The notes: generated by a model from the letters alone, not told the origin. DNA of 64,000 nucleotides from an uncultured Helicobacter sp. (GCA_944326445.1 CALVDZ010000003.1:1-64000); one strand, 5' to 3'. Positions 9,393 through 19,137 are shown, numbered from the stretch's first letter. A program made the numbers and translations.

Positions 9393-10106
9393 CTAGCGCG
9401 CGCTTTTGACTTCCCTGCCATTGAGCGGTTGGACATCACGCGAGTTATCGTGCATAATCTTATGCAGCCCATCAATTTGCTTTTTAGACGCGCTTAGTGC
9501 CTCTCCCAGCACCACCCACTGCACCTTTTGACTACAAGGGGGCGTCGTCAAACTCCCATCAAACGCGTAATACGCTTGTGATTGTGGCAAGAGATTGCGG
9601 GGATTGAGCTTAGTGAGCTTGTTGTTGCCGCCATTTTTTTTGGGTGCGCTAGAGAGGATTTTTTGCAGCTCCGCATTTGCCCCACCCTCCTCAAAAAGCA
9701 CGCCAATCACGAGCAACTCCCCTTCAGCACTACTATGCACGAGGTGCATCTCTAGCGGATAGACGACATTATCTATCGTGTTTTCTGAAGGCGTGTGAAA
9801 ATGCAGCTGCATAAGCTTGTATTCCTTGCCCTGATAGGTTATGCCGCCCTTTTGTGTGAAATTCACTTGCACAGAATGCCCATTATTGATGATGTTTTTA
9901 GAATCTGCCTCATACGCGATTGATAGCGCGCGCTCTACCGAAGTCGTGTTTTTGGTAAGGATATTTATGGGGGATTGTTCCTTGCCATTGCACTCGGGGT
10001 AATGCTCGCCCCACTTACTGGGTCCATTATGCTCATCATACCCCCAGTGCGCTGCATTTAGCACACCAACGCCTAGTAAGATTGCTAGTAGCCAACCACA
10101 CTTCAT
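9393..10106 (-). CDS. Periplasmic alpha-carbonic anhydrase
   Basis: This 237-residue zinc enzyme interconverts CO2 and bicarbonate. A signal peptide (MKCGWLLAILLGVGVLNAA) is followed directly by the alpha-class fold, with HWGYDEHNGP at the mature N-terminus. The zinc-binding histidines appear as LHFHTPSEN and, downstream, EMHLVHSS. Near the end, DGSLTTPPCSQKVQW is the family motif and supplies the second cysteine of the usual disulphide; the first is in YPECNG. In H. pylori the periplasmic alpha enzyme supports urease-dependent acid acclimation. The stop lies 53 bases from the end of glmS, and the two genes converge. Confidence 0.95.
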   Translation of the reverse strand: MKCGWLLAILLGVGVLNAAHWGYDEHNGPSKWGEHYPECNGKEQSPINILTKNTTSVERALSIAYEADSKNIINNGHSVQVNFTQKGGITYQGKEYKLMQLHFHTPSENTIDNVVYPLEMHLVHSSAEGELLVIGVLFEEGGANAELQKILSSAPKKNGGNNKLTKLNPRNLLPQSQAYYAFDGSLTTPPCSQKVQWVVLGEALSASKKQIDGLHKIMHDNSRDVQPLNGREVKSAR

Positions 10107-10200
10107 TACAAGCTCCTTGAAACGAAATAAAAGCCGTATTGTTACGCATTTGGGCTTAAAAATGCTTTATGTGGCGCGGAGATTCTGAGCTTGTGTCGCT

Positions 10201-11607
10201 CTATTTGGCTTGCTCTCTTAGCATATTTTGCTCTAATAATCGCGCTCGGGCTTGCTCAAACACCGCATTTATGCTCTCTTGCACCCATTTGGGATTGCTC
10301 CACTCCTGCACGCTCACCGCGTGCCCCTGCACAAGTATCTCCAAATGCAAATGATCGCCAAACGCCCATCCGCTAGAGCCTGTGTAGCCGATGATATCGC
10401 CGCTTTCTATCTCATCGCCCACTTTGAGCGTGGAATCCGACATATGCGCATACAGACTTGAGAGCCCAAAGCCGTGGTAAATCACAGCGGTATTACCGTG
10501 CAAGCCTAGGTATTGGCGCAATATTACCACGCCGCCATTACTCGCAAATATCGGCGCATTGCGCACGCTCGCGAGATCTAGCCCCATATGATACACCACG
10601 CTCACAAGGTTTTTGTCTAGATAATAACTCCGCTCATCGCCAAAATACCCCACGACAACGGCATTTTTGAGCGCGGAAAATGGCGAGATTCCATAAGGAA
10701 TGTAGCTTTTGTTAGAAATCGTGGTGGTGGCTTCTAAAATCTGCTTAGAATCCCTAGAGCGCGCCTGCTCGTTGATAAACAAAAACCGCTCTTTATCGTC
10801 TGCAAACCCCTCATAACTCACATTGCTGATTTGCTCAAGCAAAGATCGGAGCTTAGATTCTAAAAACTCCGGTTTTAGGCGTATGTTGGACTTCCGGATA
10901 GGGGCAGTGAGGTTTTTGGGGAAATTAAGCGCGATTTGTGCGCTATTGGCAGCCTTATCCACGGCTTTAATCCTGCCCTCAAAAAGCACATTTTCTAGGG
11001 GCCACGCGACAAACGCCCCATACACCGCCTCATCGGGCGCGAGCACAATGCCATCAAAATGATGCCTAAAGGCGCGAAATTCATTTTTGCCATTGCTAAG
11101 GGTTACAGAATCTAGCGCGAGATCTTTGACTTTAAAGAGCACAAAGGCACTGCCACTGCGAGAGATCTTAGGCGAGCGCGCGAGAATCTCAATCTGTGGC
11201 GCGCTCGTATCGATGATGAGAGACACATCGACACAAGTTGTGTTGCCTGCGAAAAAATTCGTATTGCTCCAATCACTCACACAGACTTTATACACGAGCG
11301 TTGTGCCGTCCTTTAGCTCGGTTAGGGGCTTAGGGAGGGAGAGCGTGAAATTTTTGGGCTTATTAAGCACCACTTCACCTTGACTAAAGAGGATTTGAGA
11401 ATCTAAAAGCACCTCCACGCTATAGCTCCGTATCCCGCTCTCATCGCTAAAGCGTAGCGACAAATCGTCCCTTAGATTCCAATGTGTGGGGAGGCTAGAG
11501 AGTGATTGGAAGATAGGCTTTTGGCGTTCAAAAACAAAAAAATTAAGCACCAAATACAAAACCGCACCCAAGCACGCCACAAAGATTGCAATGACTAGAT
11601 TCCTCAC
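10201..11607 (-). CDS. Membrane-anchored M23 (LytM) family peptidase
   Basis: This 468-residue protein has one N-terminal membrane anchor (about residues 1-26), a long beta-rich periplasmic region, and a C-terminal M23 metallopeptidase domain at about 330-440. The zinc-site motifs are complete: HMGLDLAS supplies HxxxD, YAHM the third motif, and HLHLEI the HxH. Such enzymes cut peptide cross-links in peptidoglycan, which shapes the helical Helicobacter cell. It is divergent from csd3, another M23 enzyme, about 160 bases away. I do not assign it to a named Csd protein because the N-terminal region is not diagnostic to me. Confidence 0.85.
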   Translation of the reverse strand: MRNLVIAIFVACLGAVLYLVLNFFVFERQKPIFQSLSSLPTHWNLRDDLSLRFSDESGIRSYSVEVLLDSQILFSQGEVVLNKPKNFTLSLPKPLTELKDGTTLVYKVCVSDWSNTNFFAGNTTCVDVSLIIDTSAPQIEILARSPKISRSGSAFVLFKVKDLALDSVTLSNGKNEFRAFRHHFDGIVLAPDEAVYGAFVAWPLENVLFEGRIKAVDKAANSAQIALNFPKNLTAPIRKSNIRLKPEFLESKLRSLLEQISNVSYEGFADDKERFLFINEQARSRDSKQILEATTTISNKSYIPYGISPFSALKNAVVVGYFGDERSYYLDKNLVSVVYHMGLDLASVRNAPIFASNGGVVILRQYLGLHGNTAVIYHGFGLSSLYAHMSDSTLKVGDEIESGDIIGYTGSSGWAFGDHLHLEILVQGHAVSVQEWSNPKWVQESINAVFEQARARLLEQNMLREQAK

Positions 11608-11770
11608 TCTACTCCCTTAGCCTAGAATTCCCACTATATCGTGGTTTTTTCACAAAACTTAAGTGAAATTTGCCTATTTTTTTAGGATTTTTTATGATAG
11701 GATTGCAAAAGCCGATTTGGTGGTGTTGCGTTGTATCTCACACATTATATTCTCTTTATTAAGGTTAGCG

Positions 11771-12949
11771 ATGAAGCGATATTTTTTGATTTTGTGCGTG
11801 GCTTATCAGGCGGCTTTTGGCGCGGTGGTAAGCAATCAGATTTGGGAGAGCGGTAGCACGCTTTTTGGATTTTTCCAAAAATACAATATCCCCGCAAGCG
11901 TGTATTACGACTTGCCCCCAGAGGACAGAGAGCTTACAAGCGAGATTTATGCAGGCGTGCGCTACTACACGGCGTTCAGCGAGGAGGGCAGCCTTTTACA
12001 AGCCCTTATCCCCATCGGCGATGGTATGCAAATTCACATCTTCCGCTACAAAGACGGCTACAAGATGGACTTCACGCCCATCGCATATTTTGAAAATGAG
12101 CAGCGCATCGTGCTCCCAATCCAACGCTCCATCTATCAAGATCTTATGGAAGTTACCGACGATCAAGGGCTTGTCAATGAGCTACTCAATGCCTACAAAA
12201 ACAGCATTAGCTTCAATCGCACCGTGCTAAAGGGCGATAAAGTCGCACTCATCTACAATCGCAAATACCGCCTAGGCAAGCCCCTAGGCAATGCCCAAAT
12301 CAAAGCCGCTATGGTAGAAACCAACAAAAAACCAAACTATCTCTTTGCCTACAATGGTCGTTATTACGACATCAAGGGCAAGGAGATTGAGGGATTTTTG
12401 CTCTCTATGCCAATTGTAGGGGCACGCATTAGCTCCAAATTCTCTCTAGGGCGCAAGCACCCGATACTAGGCTTTGTGCGCCCACACTATGGCGTGGATT
12501 ATGCCGCACCAAAAGGCACGGTGGTGAGCGCAGCGGGGAGTGGCACCATCATATTTGTCGGGCAAAAGGGCGGCTATGGCAATGTCATCGAAGTGCGCCA
12601 CGAAAATGGCATAAAAACCGTGTATGCGCACCTCAACTCCTTTGCTCCCGGAATGAAAGTGGGCAAATATGTCAAAAAGGGGCAATACATAGCAAAAGTG
12701 GGCAACACCGGGCTTAGCACGGGACCGCATTTGCACTTTGGCGTGTATAAAAACAACCAACCCGTAAATCCCCTAGGCAACATCAAAGCCGCCACAAAAG
12801 AGCTAGACAAATCCCACAAAGAGCAGTTTGCTAAGCTTAGCGATGAGTTCAAAGGGCAGATTGAGACAATCCTCGCACAAGTCCAAGAGGAGCAGCGAGA
12901 ATCCATCGTCGTGAGCCTCCCTGTGGGCGGTGCCGAGGGCTTGCAATAG
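11771..12949 (+). CDS. csd3: M23 peptidase, cell-shape determinant Csd3/HdpA-like
   Basis: This 392-residue exported peptidoglycan DD-carboxypeptidase/endopeptidase helps set helical shape. I chose the ATG at 11771, which follows AAGG and opens a clean signal peptide ending FGAV; the longer in-frame ORF from 11663 lacks one. The N-terminal inhibitory region resembles H. pylori Csd3 (YYDLPPEDRELTSEI). The M23 domain (about 230-345) carries HYGVDYA, YAHL and HLHFGV. The order csd3 followed by a pgbA-like gene resembles HP0506-HP0508. A Nudix gene starts eight bases after the stop. Confidence 0.88.
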   Translation: MKRYFLILCVAYQAAFGAVVSNQIWESGSTLFGFFQKYNIPASVYYDLPPEDRELTSEIYAGVRYYTAFSEEGSLLQALIPIGDGMQIHIFRYKDGYKMDFTPIAYFENEQRIVLPIQRSIYQDLMEVTDDQGLVNELLNAYKNSISFNRTVLKGDKVALIYNRKYRLGKPLGNAQIKAAMVETNKKPNYLFAYNGRYYDIKGKEIEGFLLSMPIVGARISSKFSLGRKHPILGFVRPHYGVDYAAPKGTVVSAAGSGTIIFVGQKGGYGNVIEVRHENGIKTVYAHLNSFAPGMKVGKYVKKGQYIAKVGNTGLSTGPHLHFGVYKNNQPVNPLGNIKAATKELDKSHKEQFAKLSDEFKGQIETILAQVQEEQRESIVVSLPVGGAEGLQ

Positions 12950-12957
12950 GGAGTGAG

Positions 12958-13545
12958 ATGAAAACCGATATACGCGATATTTGCATTACCCAATGCACAG
13001 ATTCCCCCTACATCAAGCCCCAGCGAATGACTTATACCGAAAATGGCTACAAAAAAACTTGGGACTTTGTCCAGAGCCTTGATAGCGTGGCGATTATTAT
13101 CCACAGAGTCGATGAGGACGCGCTCGTGGTGGTGCGGCAGTTTCGCCCACCAGTGTTTTTAAAAAACAACGACGGCTACACATACGAGCTATGCGCAGGA
13201 CTCATCGACAAAGAGGGCAAAACTATCCGCCAAATCGCCGCGGAGGAAGTGCTAGAGGAATGCGGCTATGAGGTGGATTCAGAGGATTTGCGCGAAGTGG
13301 CGGTGTTTCACACTTCTGTGGGGACAAGCGGAGCGAGGCAACATCTCTTTTATACGCAAGTAACTGCAAGCGATAAACGCTCTGAAGGCGGTGGCGTCGA
13401 TGGGGAGGTTATAGAATCTATGCTGATTAAGCGCGCCCAGCTAGAGGCGTTTTTGCTAGATACAAGCCTTGTCAAAACGCCCGGGCTTGGGTTTGGAATC
13501 TTGTGGTTTTTGCGCCATACCACAGACAAAGGGGTGCGTGTATGA
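12958..13545 (+). CDS. Nudix hydrolase, NUDT14/UDP-sugar pyrophosphatase-like
   Basis: This 195-residue Nudix-fold protein probably cleaves a nucleoside-diphosphate sugar. The Nudix box is recognisable (GLIDKEG...EEVLEECGY) but departs from GX5EX7REUXEEXGU. The glycine lies one residue further away and the REU arginine is replaced by glutamate, while the metal-binding EVLEECG core is kept. From memory, the human NUDT14 UDP-glucose pyrophosphatase has the same spacing (GLVDQPG...KEAWEECGY), so I favour UDP/ADP-sugar substrates. It sits in an envelope operon after csd3 and overlaps the pgbA-like gene by four bases (ATGA). Confidence 0.82.
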   Translation: MKTDIRDICITQCTDSPYIKPQRMTYTENGYKKTWDFVQSLDSVAIIIHRVDEDALVVVRQFRPPVFLKNNDGYTYELCAGLIDKEGKTIRQIAAEEVLEECGYEVDSEDLREVAVFHTSVGTSGARQHLFYTQVTASDKRSEGGGVDGEVIESMLIKRAQLEAFLLDTSLVKTPGLGFGILWFLRHTTDKGVRV

Positions 13546-14258
13546 GGTGGATTGTGTGCGTTGTGCTAGCGTGGAGCTGCGCGCTTGGGATAGATGCTAG
13601 AGTCGTGCGAGTGAGCGTGGATTCTGTGCAGAGAGATACCATCGTCTTTGACGCACAGAATCTGCAAGTGGGCGAGAGCGGCGTGGTGCTGACAAAAAAC
13701 CAATCCCACGCAATCATCATCGCCAAAGCCATTATAGAATCTATCGAGGGAGGCAGGGCGAGTGCTAGGGTAGAAGCCTTTGATACCATAGAGCAGCGAT
13801 ACCTCCCAACCCCCATAAACAAGCCCCAAGTGGGCGATGAAGTGCTTTTTAGGAGTTTTTATAACCGCGCCATTGTTCTCGCGCCCAACCAAGAGAGCTA
13901 TCAGTTTGTGATTGATAGCAATCCCGCGATTGACTTTATGCACATCGATCTCTTTGCGGCATACCTCCAGCAGCAGAGCCTTAATGATCCAAAGCCAAAG
14001 CAGTTTGGGGAGTTCTGCCCCAAATACAGCATAGGTTTGGTGTTTATCGTAGATTCTGCACACACAAAGGTGTTTGATTGTCAATCCTTCGCCCTCCTTG
14101 AAACGCAAGCCCCACCGCCCAGCGAGATACTGCACGCTAGCACACTCACGCCATTTTTCTCACGCCTAAGCCACCCAAACAAACCCCTTGGCAGTAGATT
14201 CAAATCCTACAAATCCAAAGACTACTTTCCCTACTACGATACTCTCACGCAGGAGTGA
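13542..14258 (+). CDS. PgbA N-terminal domain protein (plasminogen-binding protein-like)
   Basis: This 238-residue exported protein starts at the ATG overlapping the Nudix stop. A signal peptide (to about residue 18, GIDARVV) precedes a domain containing GESGVVLTKNQSHAIIIAKA and VGDEVLFRSFYNRAIVLAPN. That resembles the N-terminal domain of H. pylori PgbA (HP0508), reported to bind host plasminogen. PgbA is much longer, and its lysine-rich C-terminal tail, implicated in binding, is absent or very short here, so plasminogen binding is doubtful. The position after csd3 fits the H. pylori neighbourhood. Confidence 0.75.
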   Translation: MRWIVCVVLAWSCALGIDARVVRVSVDSVQRDTIVFDAQNLQVGESGVVLTKNQSHAIIIAKAIIESIEGGRASARVEAFDTIEQRYLPTPINKPQVGDEVLFRSFYNRAIVLAPNQESYQFVIDSNPAIDFMHIDLFAAYLQQQSLNDPKPKQFGEFCPKYSIGLVFIVDSAHTKVFDCQSFALLETQAPPPSEILHASTLTPFFSRLSHPNKPLGSRFKSYKSKDYFPYYDTLTQE

Positions 14259-14274
14259 GTGCTAAGGAAGCGCA

Positions 14275-15423
14275 ATGCCTGCAGATGATGAAGAAAAAAC
14301 CCTAGCCCCCTCGCAGCACAAACTCCAGCAGGCACGCGAGGAGGGCAATGTCAGCAAAAGCATCGAGCTTGTAGGCTTTTTTGTGATGCTCAGTGGCTTG
14401 GCACTTATTTTTTTTATGATTCCCTATTGGGTGAGTGGGTGCAAGGGGATTTTTACCTATATCGTGGGCTTTTTTACACTTAGTGAGTTTAGCGCGCAAG
14501 AGCTTTTGTGGCTAAGCCTTGGCATAGGGGCGGAGATGCTCAAAATGGTGCTGCCTGTGTTTGTGGGGCTAATGATTATGGGTGTGGTGGCAAATGTCGG
14601 GCAGTTTGGATTTTTGCTCTCTACCAAAGCCCTGCAGCCCAAACTCTCTAAAATCAATCCCATTTTGGGCATAAAAAATGTCTTTTCACTCAAAAAACTC
14701 CTTGATGGCTTTATGATTACCTTCAAAGTCTCCATAGCCTTCATCGTGGGCTTTGTCGTGTTTGTGGGGTTTTTTGGGGAGTTGCCCACCATATCGCGCC
14801 TTAGAATCTACGATCAGATTCTGTGGTTTAGGCAAAAGGTGCTTATCTTAATCGGGATTTTGCTCATACTCTTCTTAGCTATGGCGATAGCAGACTATCT
14901 CATCAAACGCTACCAGTATATGAAAAGTCTGCGTATGAGCGTCAAGGAGCTAAAAGACGAAACCAAACGCTATGAGGGAAATCCCGAAATCAAATCGCGC
15001 ATCCGCCAAACCCAGCAAAAAATGGCGCGCTCTCGTATGATGCAAGAAATCCCCACCGCCTCCGTGGTGATCACCAACCCCACGCATTATGCCGTAGCCG
15101 TGCGCTATCAAGACGAAGATGTGGATCTGGGTATGCCTCCGCGCGTGGTGGCAAAGGGCGTCGATGAGCTCGCCATACGCATTAAGGCCGTGGCGCGGGA
15201 GCACGACATACGCATTATTGAGAATCCACCGCTAGCGCGGAGTTTGTATGCGATGGTAGAGGTGGGGAGCTTTATCCACCCCGATCTTTTTAGAGCAGTT
15301 TCAGAAGTCCTGCAGCAAGTGGCGTGGCTCGATCATTTGCAGGGCAAAGACACATTGCTAAACACCACGCTCAAAGCCCGCCAAAAAGCCCAGCAAGCCC
15401 AGCAGCAAAGCCCTATGACTTAG
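14275..15423 (+). CDS. flhB: Flagellar type III export switch protein FlhB
   Basis: This 382-residue protein of the flagellar export gate switches substrate class from rod/hook to filament. The N-terminus DEEKTLAPSQHKLQQAREEG is typical. Four membrane segments lie between about residues 30 and 210, followed by the cytoplasmic domain with the autocleavage motif NPTHY (Asn268-Pro269). The C-terminal tail beyond about 360 is Gln/Ala-rich. A good ribosome site (AAGGA) precedes the ATG. It follows the pgbA-like gene by 16 bases on the same strand and may be cotranscribed with it. Confidence 0.95.
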   Translation: MPADDEEKTLAPSQHKLQQAREEGNVSKSIELVGFFVMLSGLALIFFMIPYWVSGCKGIFTYIVGFFTLSEFSAQELLWLSLGIGAEMLKMVLPVFVGLMIMGVVANVGQFGFLLSTKALQPKLSKINPILGIKNVFSLKKLLDGFMITFKVSIAFIVGFVVFVGFFGELPTISRLRIYDQILWFRQKVLILIGILLILFLAMAIADYLIKRYQYMKSLRMSVKELKDETKRYEGNPEIKSRIRQTQQKMARSRMMQEIPTASVVITNPTHYAVAVRYQDEDVDLGMPPRVVAKGVDELAIRIKAVAREHDIRIIENPPLARSLYAMVEVGSFIHPDLFRAVSEVLQQVAWLDHLQGKDTLLNTTLKARQKAQQAQQQSPMT

Positions 15424-15719
15424 ATTCTAAATCTAATACCCAAAACAAGCACAGAATCTAAAAAGAGAGATTCTAAAAATCAGCAAAACAGAATCTAAAA
15501 GAGCTCCACAATCCAAATTGGGCTTAGCATTTAGCCCCTTATTCTATGTGCTCTTTAGATTCTAAATCTGTGCTAGATTCTGTGTGCTTAGAAACGATGA
15601 GTAGGTTTGGGCTAGCAAACTTGCATAAATAGTGCGCTTAGGCGTGGGCAGAGTTTAGAAAAAATTTTATGTTTTTAAGATACAATGCCACAAATTGCTT
15701 TAGAAAGGACTAGCAGGGT
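15421..15719. repeat. Intergenic region dense in AGATTCT/AGAATCT, with alaS leader
   Basis: I count six copies of the 7-mer AGATTCT or its complement between 15421 and 15590; about 0.02 would be expected by chance in that length. Several are arranged as short inverted pairs that could form hairpins after flhB. The last 60 bases are AT-rich and contain GATACAAT about 35 bases before alaS, a plausible -10 element. I see no gene. Confidence 0.6.
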
Positions 15720-18383
15720 ATGGATGTGCGCGCTGCGTTTTTAGAGTTTTTCAGACAAAAGGGGCATAGGGTGTATGATTCTATGCCGCTTGTGCCAAAC
15801 GATGCGAGCTTGCTTTTCACAAATGCGGGTATGGTGCAGTTTAAGGATATTTTTACAGGCAAGCTCCCGCGTCCAGAGATCCCCCGCGCCACTAGCTCGC
15901 AAGTTTGTATGCGTGCAGGGGGCAAACACAACGATTTAGAAAATGTCGGCTACACCGCGCGCCATCACACACTTTTTGAGATGCTAGGGAATTTTAGCTT
16001 TGGGGATTACTTCAAACAAGAGGCGATCGCGTATGCGTGGGAGCTCGTAACCAAAGTCCTAGGCTTTGATGAGCGGGTGCTGTATGTGAGCGTGCATAAG
16101 AGTGATGATGAGGCGTTTAGAATCTGGAGTGAATATATAGATCCTAGCAAAATCGCGCGTATGGGGGATAAGGATAATTTTTGGCAAATGGGCGATGTGG
16201 GGGCTTGCGGTCCTTGTAGCGAGATTTATGTGGATCAGGGGAGTGAGTTTTTTCACTCAAGCGAGGATTATTTTGGCGGTGAGGGCGATAGATTCTTAGA
16301 AATATGGAATCTCGTGTTTATGCAATATGAGCGCGATGAGAGCGGTGCCCTAAAGCCCCTGCCAAGCCCAAGTATCGATACGGGTATGGGGCTAGAGCGC
16401 GTGGTGGCACTCAAAGAGGGCAAAATAAACAACTTCGATACCTCACTTTTCGCGCCGCTTATGCGCTGTATTGAGAATCTCACACAAGAGGCGTATATCA
16501 GCGATGATGTGCTACTTAAGGGCTCTTATACACAAGAGGAGCGCGAGCGTATCAAAGCGCGTATCTCAAGTTTTCGCGTGATAGCCGATCACGCGCGCAG
16601 CGTGGCGTTTTTGCTCGCTCAAGGGGTGCATTTTGACAAAGAGGGGCGCGGCTATGTCCTGCGTAGAATCTTGCGCCGAGCGGTGCGGCACGGGTATCTG
16701 CTAGGGCTAAAAGAGGCGTTTTTGTATAAGGTTATAGAATCTCTAGCCCACTCTATGCAGGGCGCGTATCCCTACCTACTAGAGCGCAAAGACACGATCA
16801 CAAAGCAGTGCAAGAGCGAGGAAGAGCGATTTTTAGAAACCATCGATGCGGGTATGGAGCTTTTTAACAAAGAATTGTATGCGATGAGTGGTGCGCAGGA
16901 GGTGCGCGAGATTCACACAGATACGCCTAAGGCACGCTTTAGCGGCGAGGTGGCGTTTAGACTCTATGATACCTATGGCTTCCCGCTAGATCTCACGCAG
17001 GATATGCTACGCGATAGGGGCATAGAGGTGGATATGGGAGAGTTTGAGGCGCATATGGATGCTCAAAAGCAACGCTCTAAGGCTAGCTGGAAAGGCAGTG
17101 GGGATAGCGCGCAAGAGGGCGATTTCAAAGAGATTGTGAGTGCGTTTGGAGAAAATACATTCGTGGGCTATGAGAGCGATAGCGCACAAACAAAAATCCT
17201 TGCGTTGTTAGATTCTGCATTTAGGCGTGTGGAGGTGCTTGGGGCGGATTCAGAGGGCTATGTGCTTTTGCACACTACGCCATTTTATCCAGAATCTGGC
17301 GGACCTGTGGGCGATAAAGGCGTGTTACTAGATTCACAAGGGCAGGTGTGCGCACAGGTGAGCGATACCAAAAAATACTTCGGGCTTAATATCTCTCAAG
17401 TGCGCGCATTCAAGAGACTAGAGCAAGATAAGGAGGTGCTAGCACAAGTAGATAGCGCGCGCGATGAGATAGCCAAGCACCATTCCGCCACGCATTTGTT
17501 GCATTTGTCTTTGCGCAAGATTTTGGGCGAGCATATCGCACAGGCAGGGAGCTTGGTGGAGCCCCATCGCTTGCGCTTTGACTTTAGCCACAATAAGCCC
17601 CTTAGTCAAGAGGAGCTTGAGCGCATAGAATCTGATGTCAATGCCCAAATTTGTGCAGCAAACCCGCAGATATGTGAGAGTATGCCCCTAGAGGAGGCAA
17701 AGGCAAAGGGCGCGATGGCACTCTTTGGCGAGAAATACGCACAAAGCGTGCGTGTGGTGAGCTTTGGGGAGTCTATCGAGCTGTGTGGGGGCATACACGT
17801 GGCAAATAGCGCGCAAATTGGGAGCTTTTATATCACCAAAGAAAGTGGCGTGAGCAGTGGCGTGCGGCGCATAGAAGCGGTGTGTGGGTATGCCGCCTAT
17901 GAGTGGGGCAAAAAAGCCCTAGAGACACTAAGAGACGCCAAAGACGCGCTAAAATCCCAAGATGTGCTTTTGGGCATTACTAAGATGAAAGCCCAACTAA
18001 AAGAGCTCAAACAAACCTCATCGCGTGTGGCAAACAATCTCAAGGGGCTTGCCTATGAGCAAGTAGGCGCGTATCAGCTCGTAGTCTCAAGGCTAGAGGG
18101 GATACAGAGCGCGGAGGCAAAAGCGGCTATCGATGAGGCAAAAAACAAATACCAACGCGTAGCGATTTTGCTCATCACAGAGAATGAAGGCAAGGTGTTC
18201 ATCGCTGCGGGGGTTAAAAACGCTCCGCTCAAAGCTGGTGCGTGGGTGAAAGAAGTCGCACAAATCCTAGGAGGCAATGGCGGTGGGCGCGATGACTTCG
18301 CCACTGCTGGCGGCAAAGATGTGGCAAATATCGCTAAAGCCCTAGAGTGCGCTAGGGAGTTTGCCCTCAAATCCCTTAAGTAG
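15720..18383 (+). CDS. alaS: Alanine--tRNA ligase
   Basis: This 887-residue class II synthetase charges tRNA-Ala. The N-terminal catalytic core (about 1-440) includes FTNAGMVQFKDIF and RMGDKDNFWQMGDVGACGPC. The editing domain shows HHSATHLLH and the distal CGGIH, which together bind the zinc used to hydrolyse mischarged tRNA. The C-terminal C-Ala/DHHA1 region ends with GGNGGGRDDFATAGG. Length and order of motifs are normal for the family. It stands alone on this strand, with its own leader upstream. Confidence 0.97.
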   Translation: MDVRAAFLEFFRQKGHRVYDSMPLVPNDASLLFTNAGMVQFKDIFTGKLPRPEIPRATSSQVCMRAGGKHNDLENVGYTARHHTLFEMLGNFSFGDYFKQEAIAYAWELVTKVLGFDERVLYVSVHKSDDEAFRIWSEYIDPSKIARMGDKDNFWQMGDVGACGPCSEIYVDQGSEFFHSSEDYFGGEGDRFLEIWNLVFMQYERDESGALKPLPSPSIDTGMGLERVVALKEGKINNFDTSLFAPLMRCIENLTQEAYISDDVLLKGSYTQEERERIKARISSFRVIADHARSVAFLLAQGVHFDKEGRGYVLRRILRRAVRHGYLLGLKEAFLYKVIESLAHSMQGAYPYLLERKDTITKQCKSEEERFLETIDAGMELFNKELYAMSGAQEVREIHTDTPKARFSGEVAFRLYDTYGFPLDLTQDMLRDRGIEVDMGEFEAHMDAQKQRSKASWKGSGDSAQEGDFKEIVSAFGENTFVGYESDSAQTKILALLDSAFRRVEVLGADSEGYVLLHTTPFYPESGGPVGDKGVLLDSQGQVCAQVSDTKKYFGLNISQVRAFKRLEQDKEVLAQVDSARDEIAKHHSATHLLHLSLRKILGEHIAQAGSLVEPHRLRFDFSHNKPLSQEELERIESDVNAQICAANPQICESMPLEEAKAKGAMALFGEKYAQSVRVVSFGESIELCGGIHVANSAQIGSFYITKESGVSSGVRRIEAVCGYAAYEWGKKALETLRDAKDALKSQDVLLGITKMKAQLKELKQTSSRVANNLKGLAYEQVGAYQLVVSRLEGIQSAEAKAAIDEAKNKYQRVAILLITENEGKVFIAAGVKNAPLKAGAWVKEVAQILGGNGGGRDDFATAGGKDVANIAKALECAREFALKSLK

Positions 18384-18471
18384 TGTGTGCTTTCAATAGT
18401 GAGCGTCTTAAAAACTCAAGTGATCATAGGTGCGCGCCACCCCAAGCTAACAAACTTGCAAAGAGGAGAAT

Positions 18472-19113
18472 ATGCGTAAGATTCTATATATCGGGCTTAT
18501 GAGTGCGTGGGCGCTGTATTTTGGTGCGTGCTCGCAAAAAGAGCTAGAATACAACAAGCCAGCTGTGTATTGGTATGAAAACATACTCAAAGAAGTGAAT
18601 TTTGGGAATCTTGAGGGCGCGGATTCTAGCTTTTCTTCCCTGCAGTCTGAGCATATCAACTCGCCTCTTTTGCCTGAAGCTATGCTCATACTAGCCCAAG
18701 CGCATATGGACAAAGAGGAGTATTTGCTCGCGACTTTTTATATCGATGAGTATGAGAAGCGATACTCCACGCTTGCCGATCAGGACTATTTGGGCTATCT
18801 CAAAATCCTTGCTAACTACTACGGGTTTAAAAACTATGCTAAAGATCAGGAGTTTATGTATCGCGCCATTAGCGAGATTGAAAACCACTTAGAAACATTC
18901 CCAAATAGCCGATACGCACCCTTTGTCGAGTATGTGTTTATCAAATTTAAGCTTGGCGAAAATGAGCTCAACACCGCAATAGCCAATGTCTATAAGCGCA
19001 AGGGCAAGGAGAGAGCGCGCGAGGACTATCTCTCAAGGAATCAAGATATCATCGAGGGCATTAAGGTAAAACCCTCGCATATCCCGTGGTATGTGCGGAT
19101 TTTTAATTGGTAG
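18472..19113 (+). CDS. bamD: Outer membrane assembly lipoprotein BamD
   Basis: This 213-residue lipoprotein of the Bam complex folds beta-barrels into the outer membrane. A type II signal peptide ends in the lipobox FGAC (Cys20). TPR-like helices follow, including EAMLILAQAHMDKEEYLLATFYIDEY in its typical place. The AAAGAGGAG ribosome site sits eight bases before the ATG. It is followed by lon after 24 bases, the order known from H. pylori (HP1378-HP1379). The window encodes many beta-barrel clients. Confidence 0.92.
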   Translation: MRKILYIGLMSAWALYFGACSQKELEYNKPAVYWYENILKEVNFGNLEGADSSFSSLQSEHINSPLLPEAMLILAQAHMDKEEYLLATFYIDEYEKRYSTLADQDYLGYLKILANYYGFKNYAKDQEFMYRAISEIENHLETFPNSRYAPFVEYVFIKFKLGENELNTAIANVYKRKGKERAREDYLSRNQDIIEGIKVKPSHIPWYVRIFNW

Positions 19114-19137
19114 CACAATTTACAAAAAGGTTTGACA

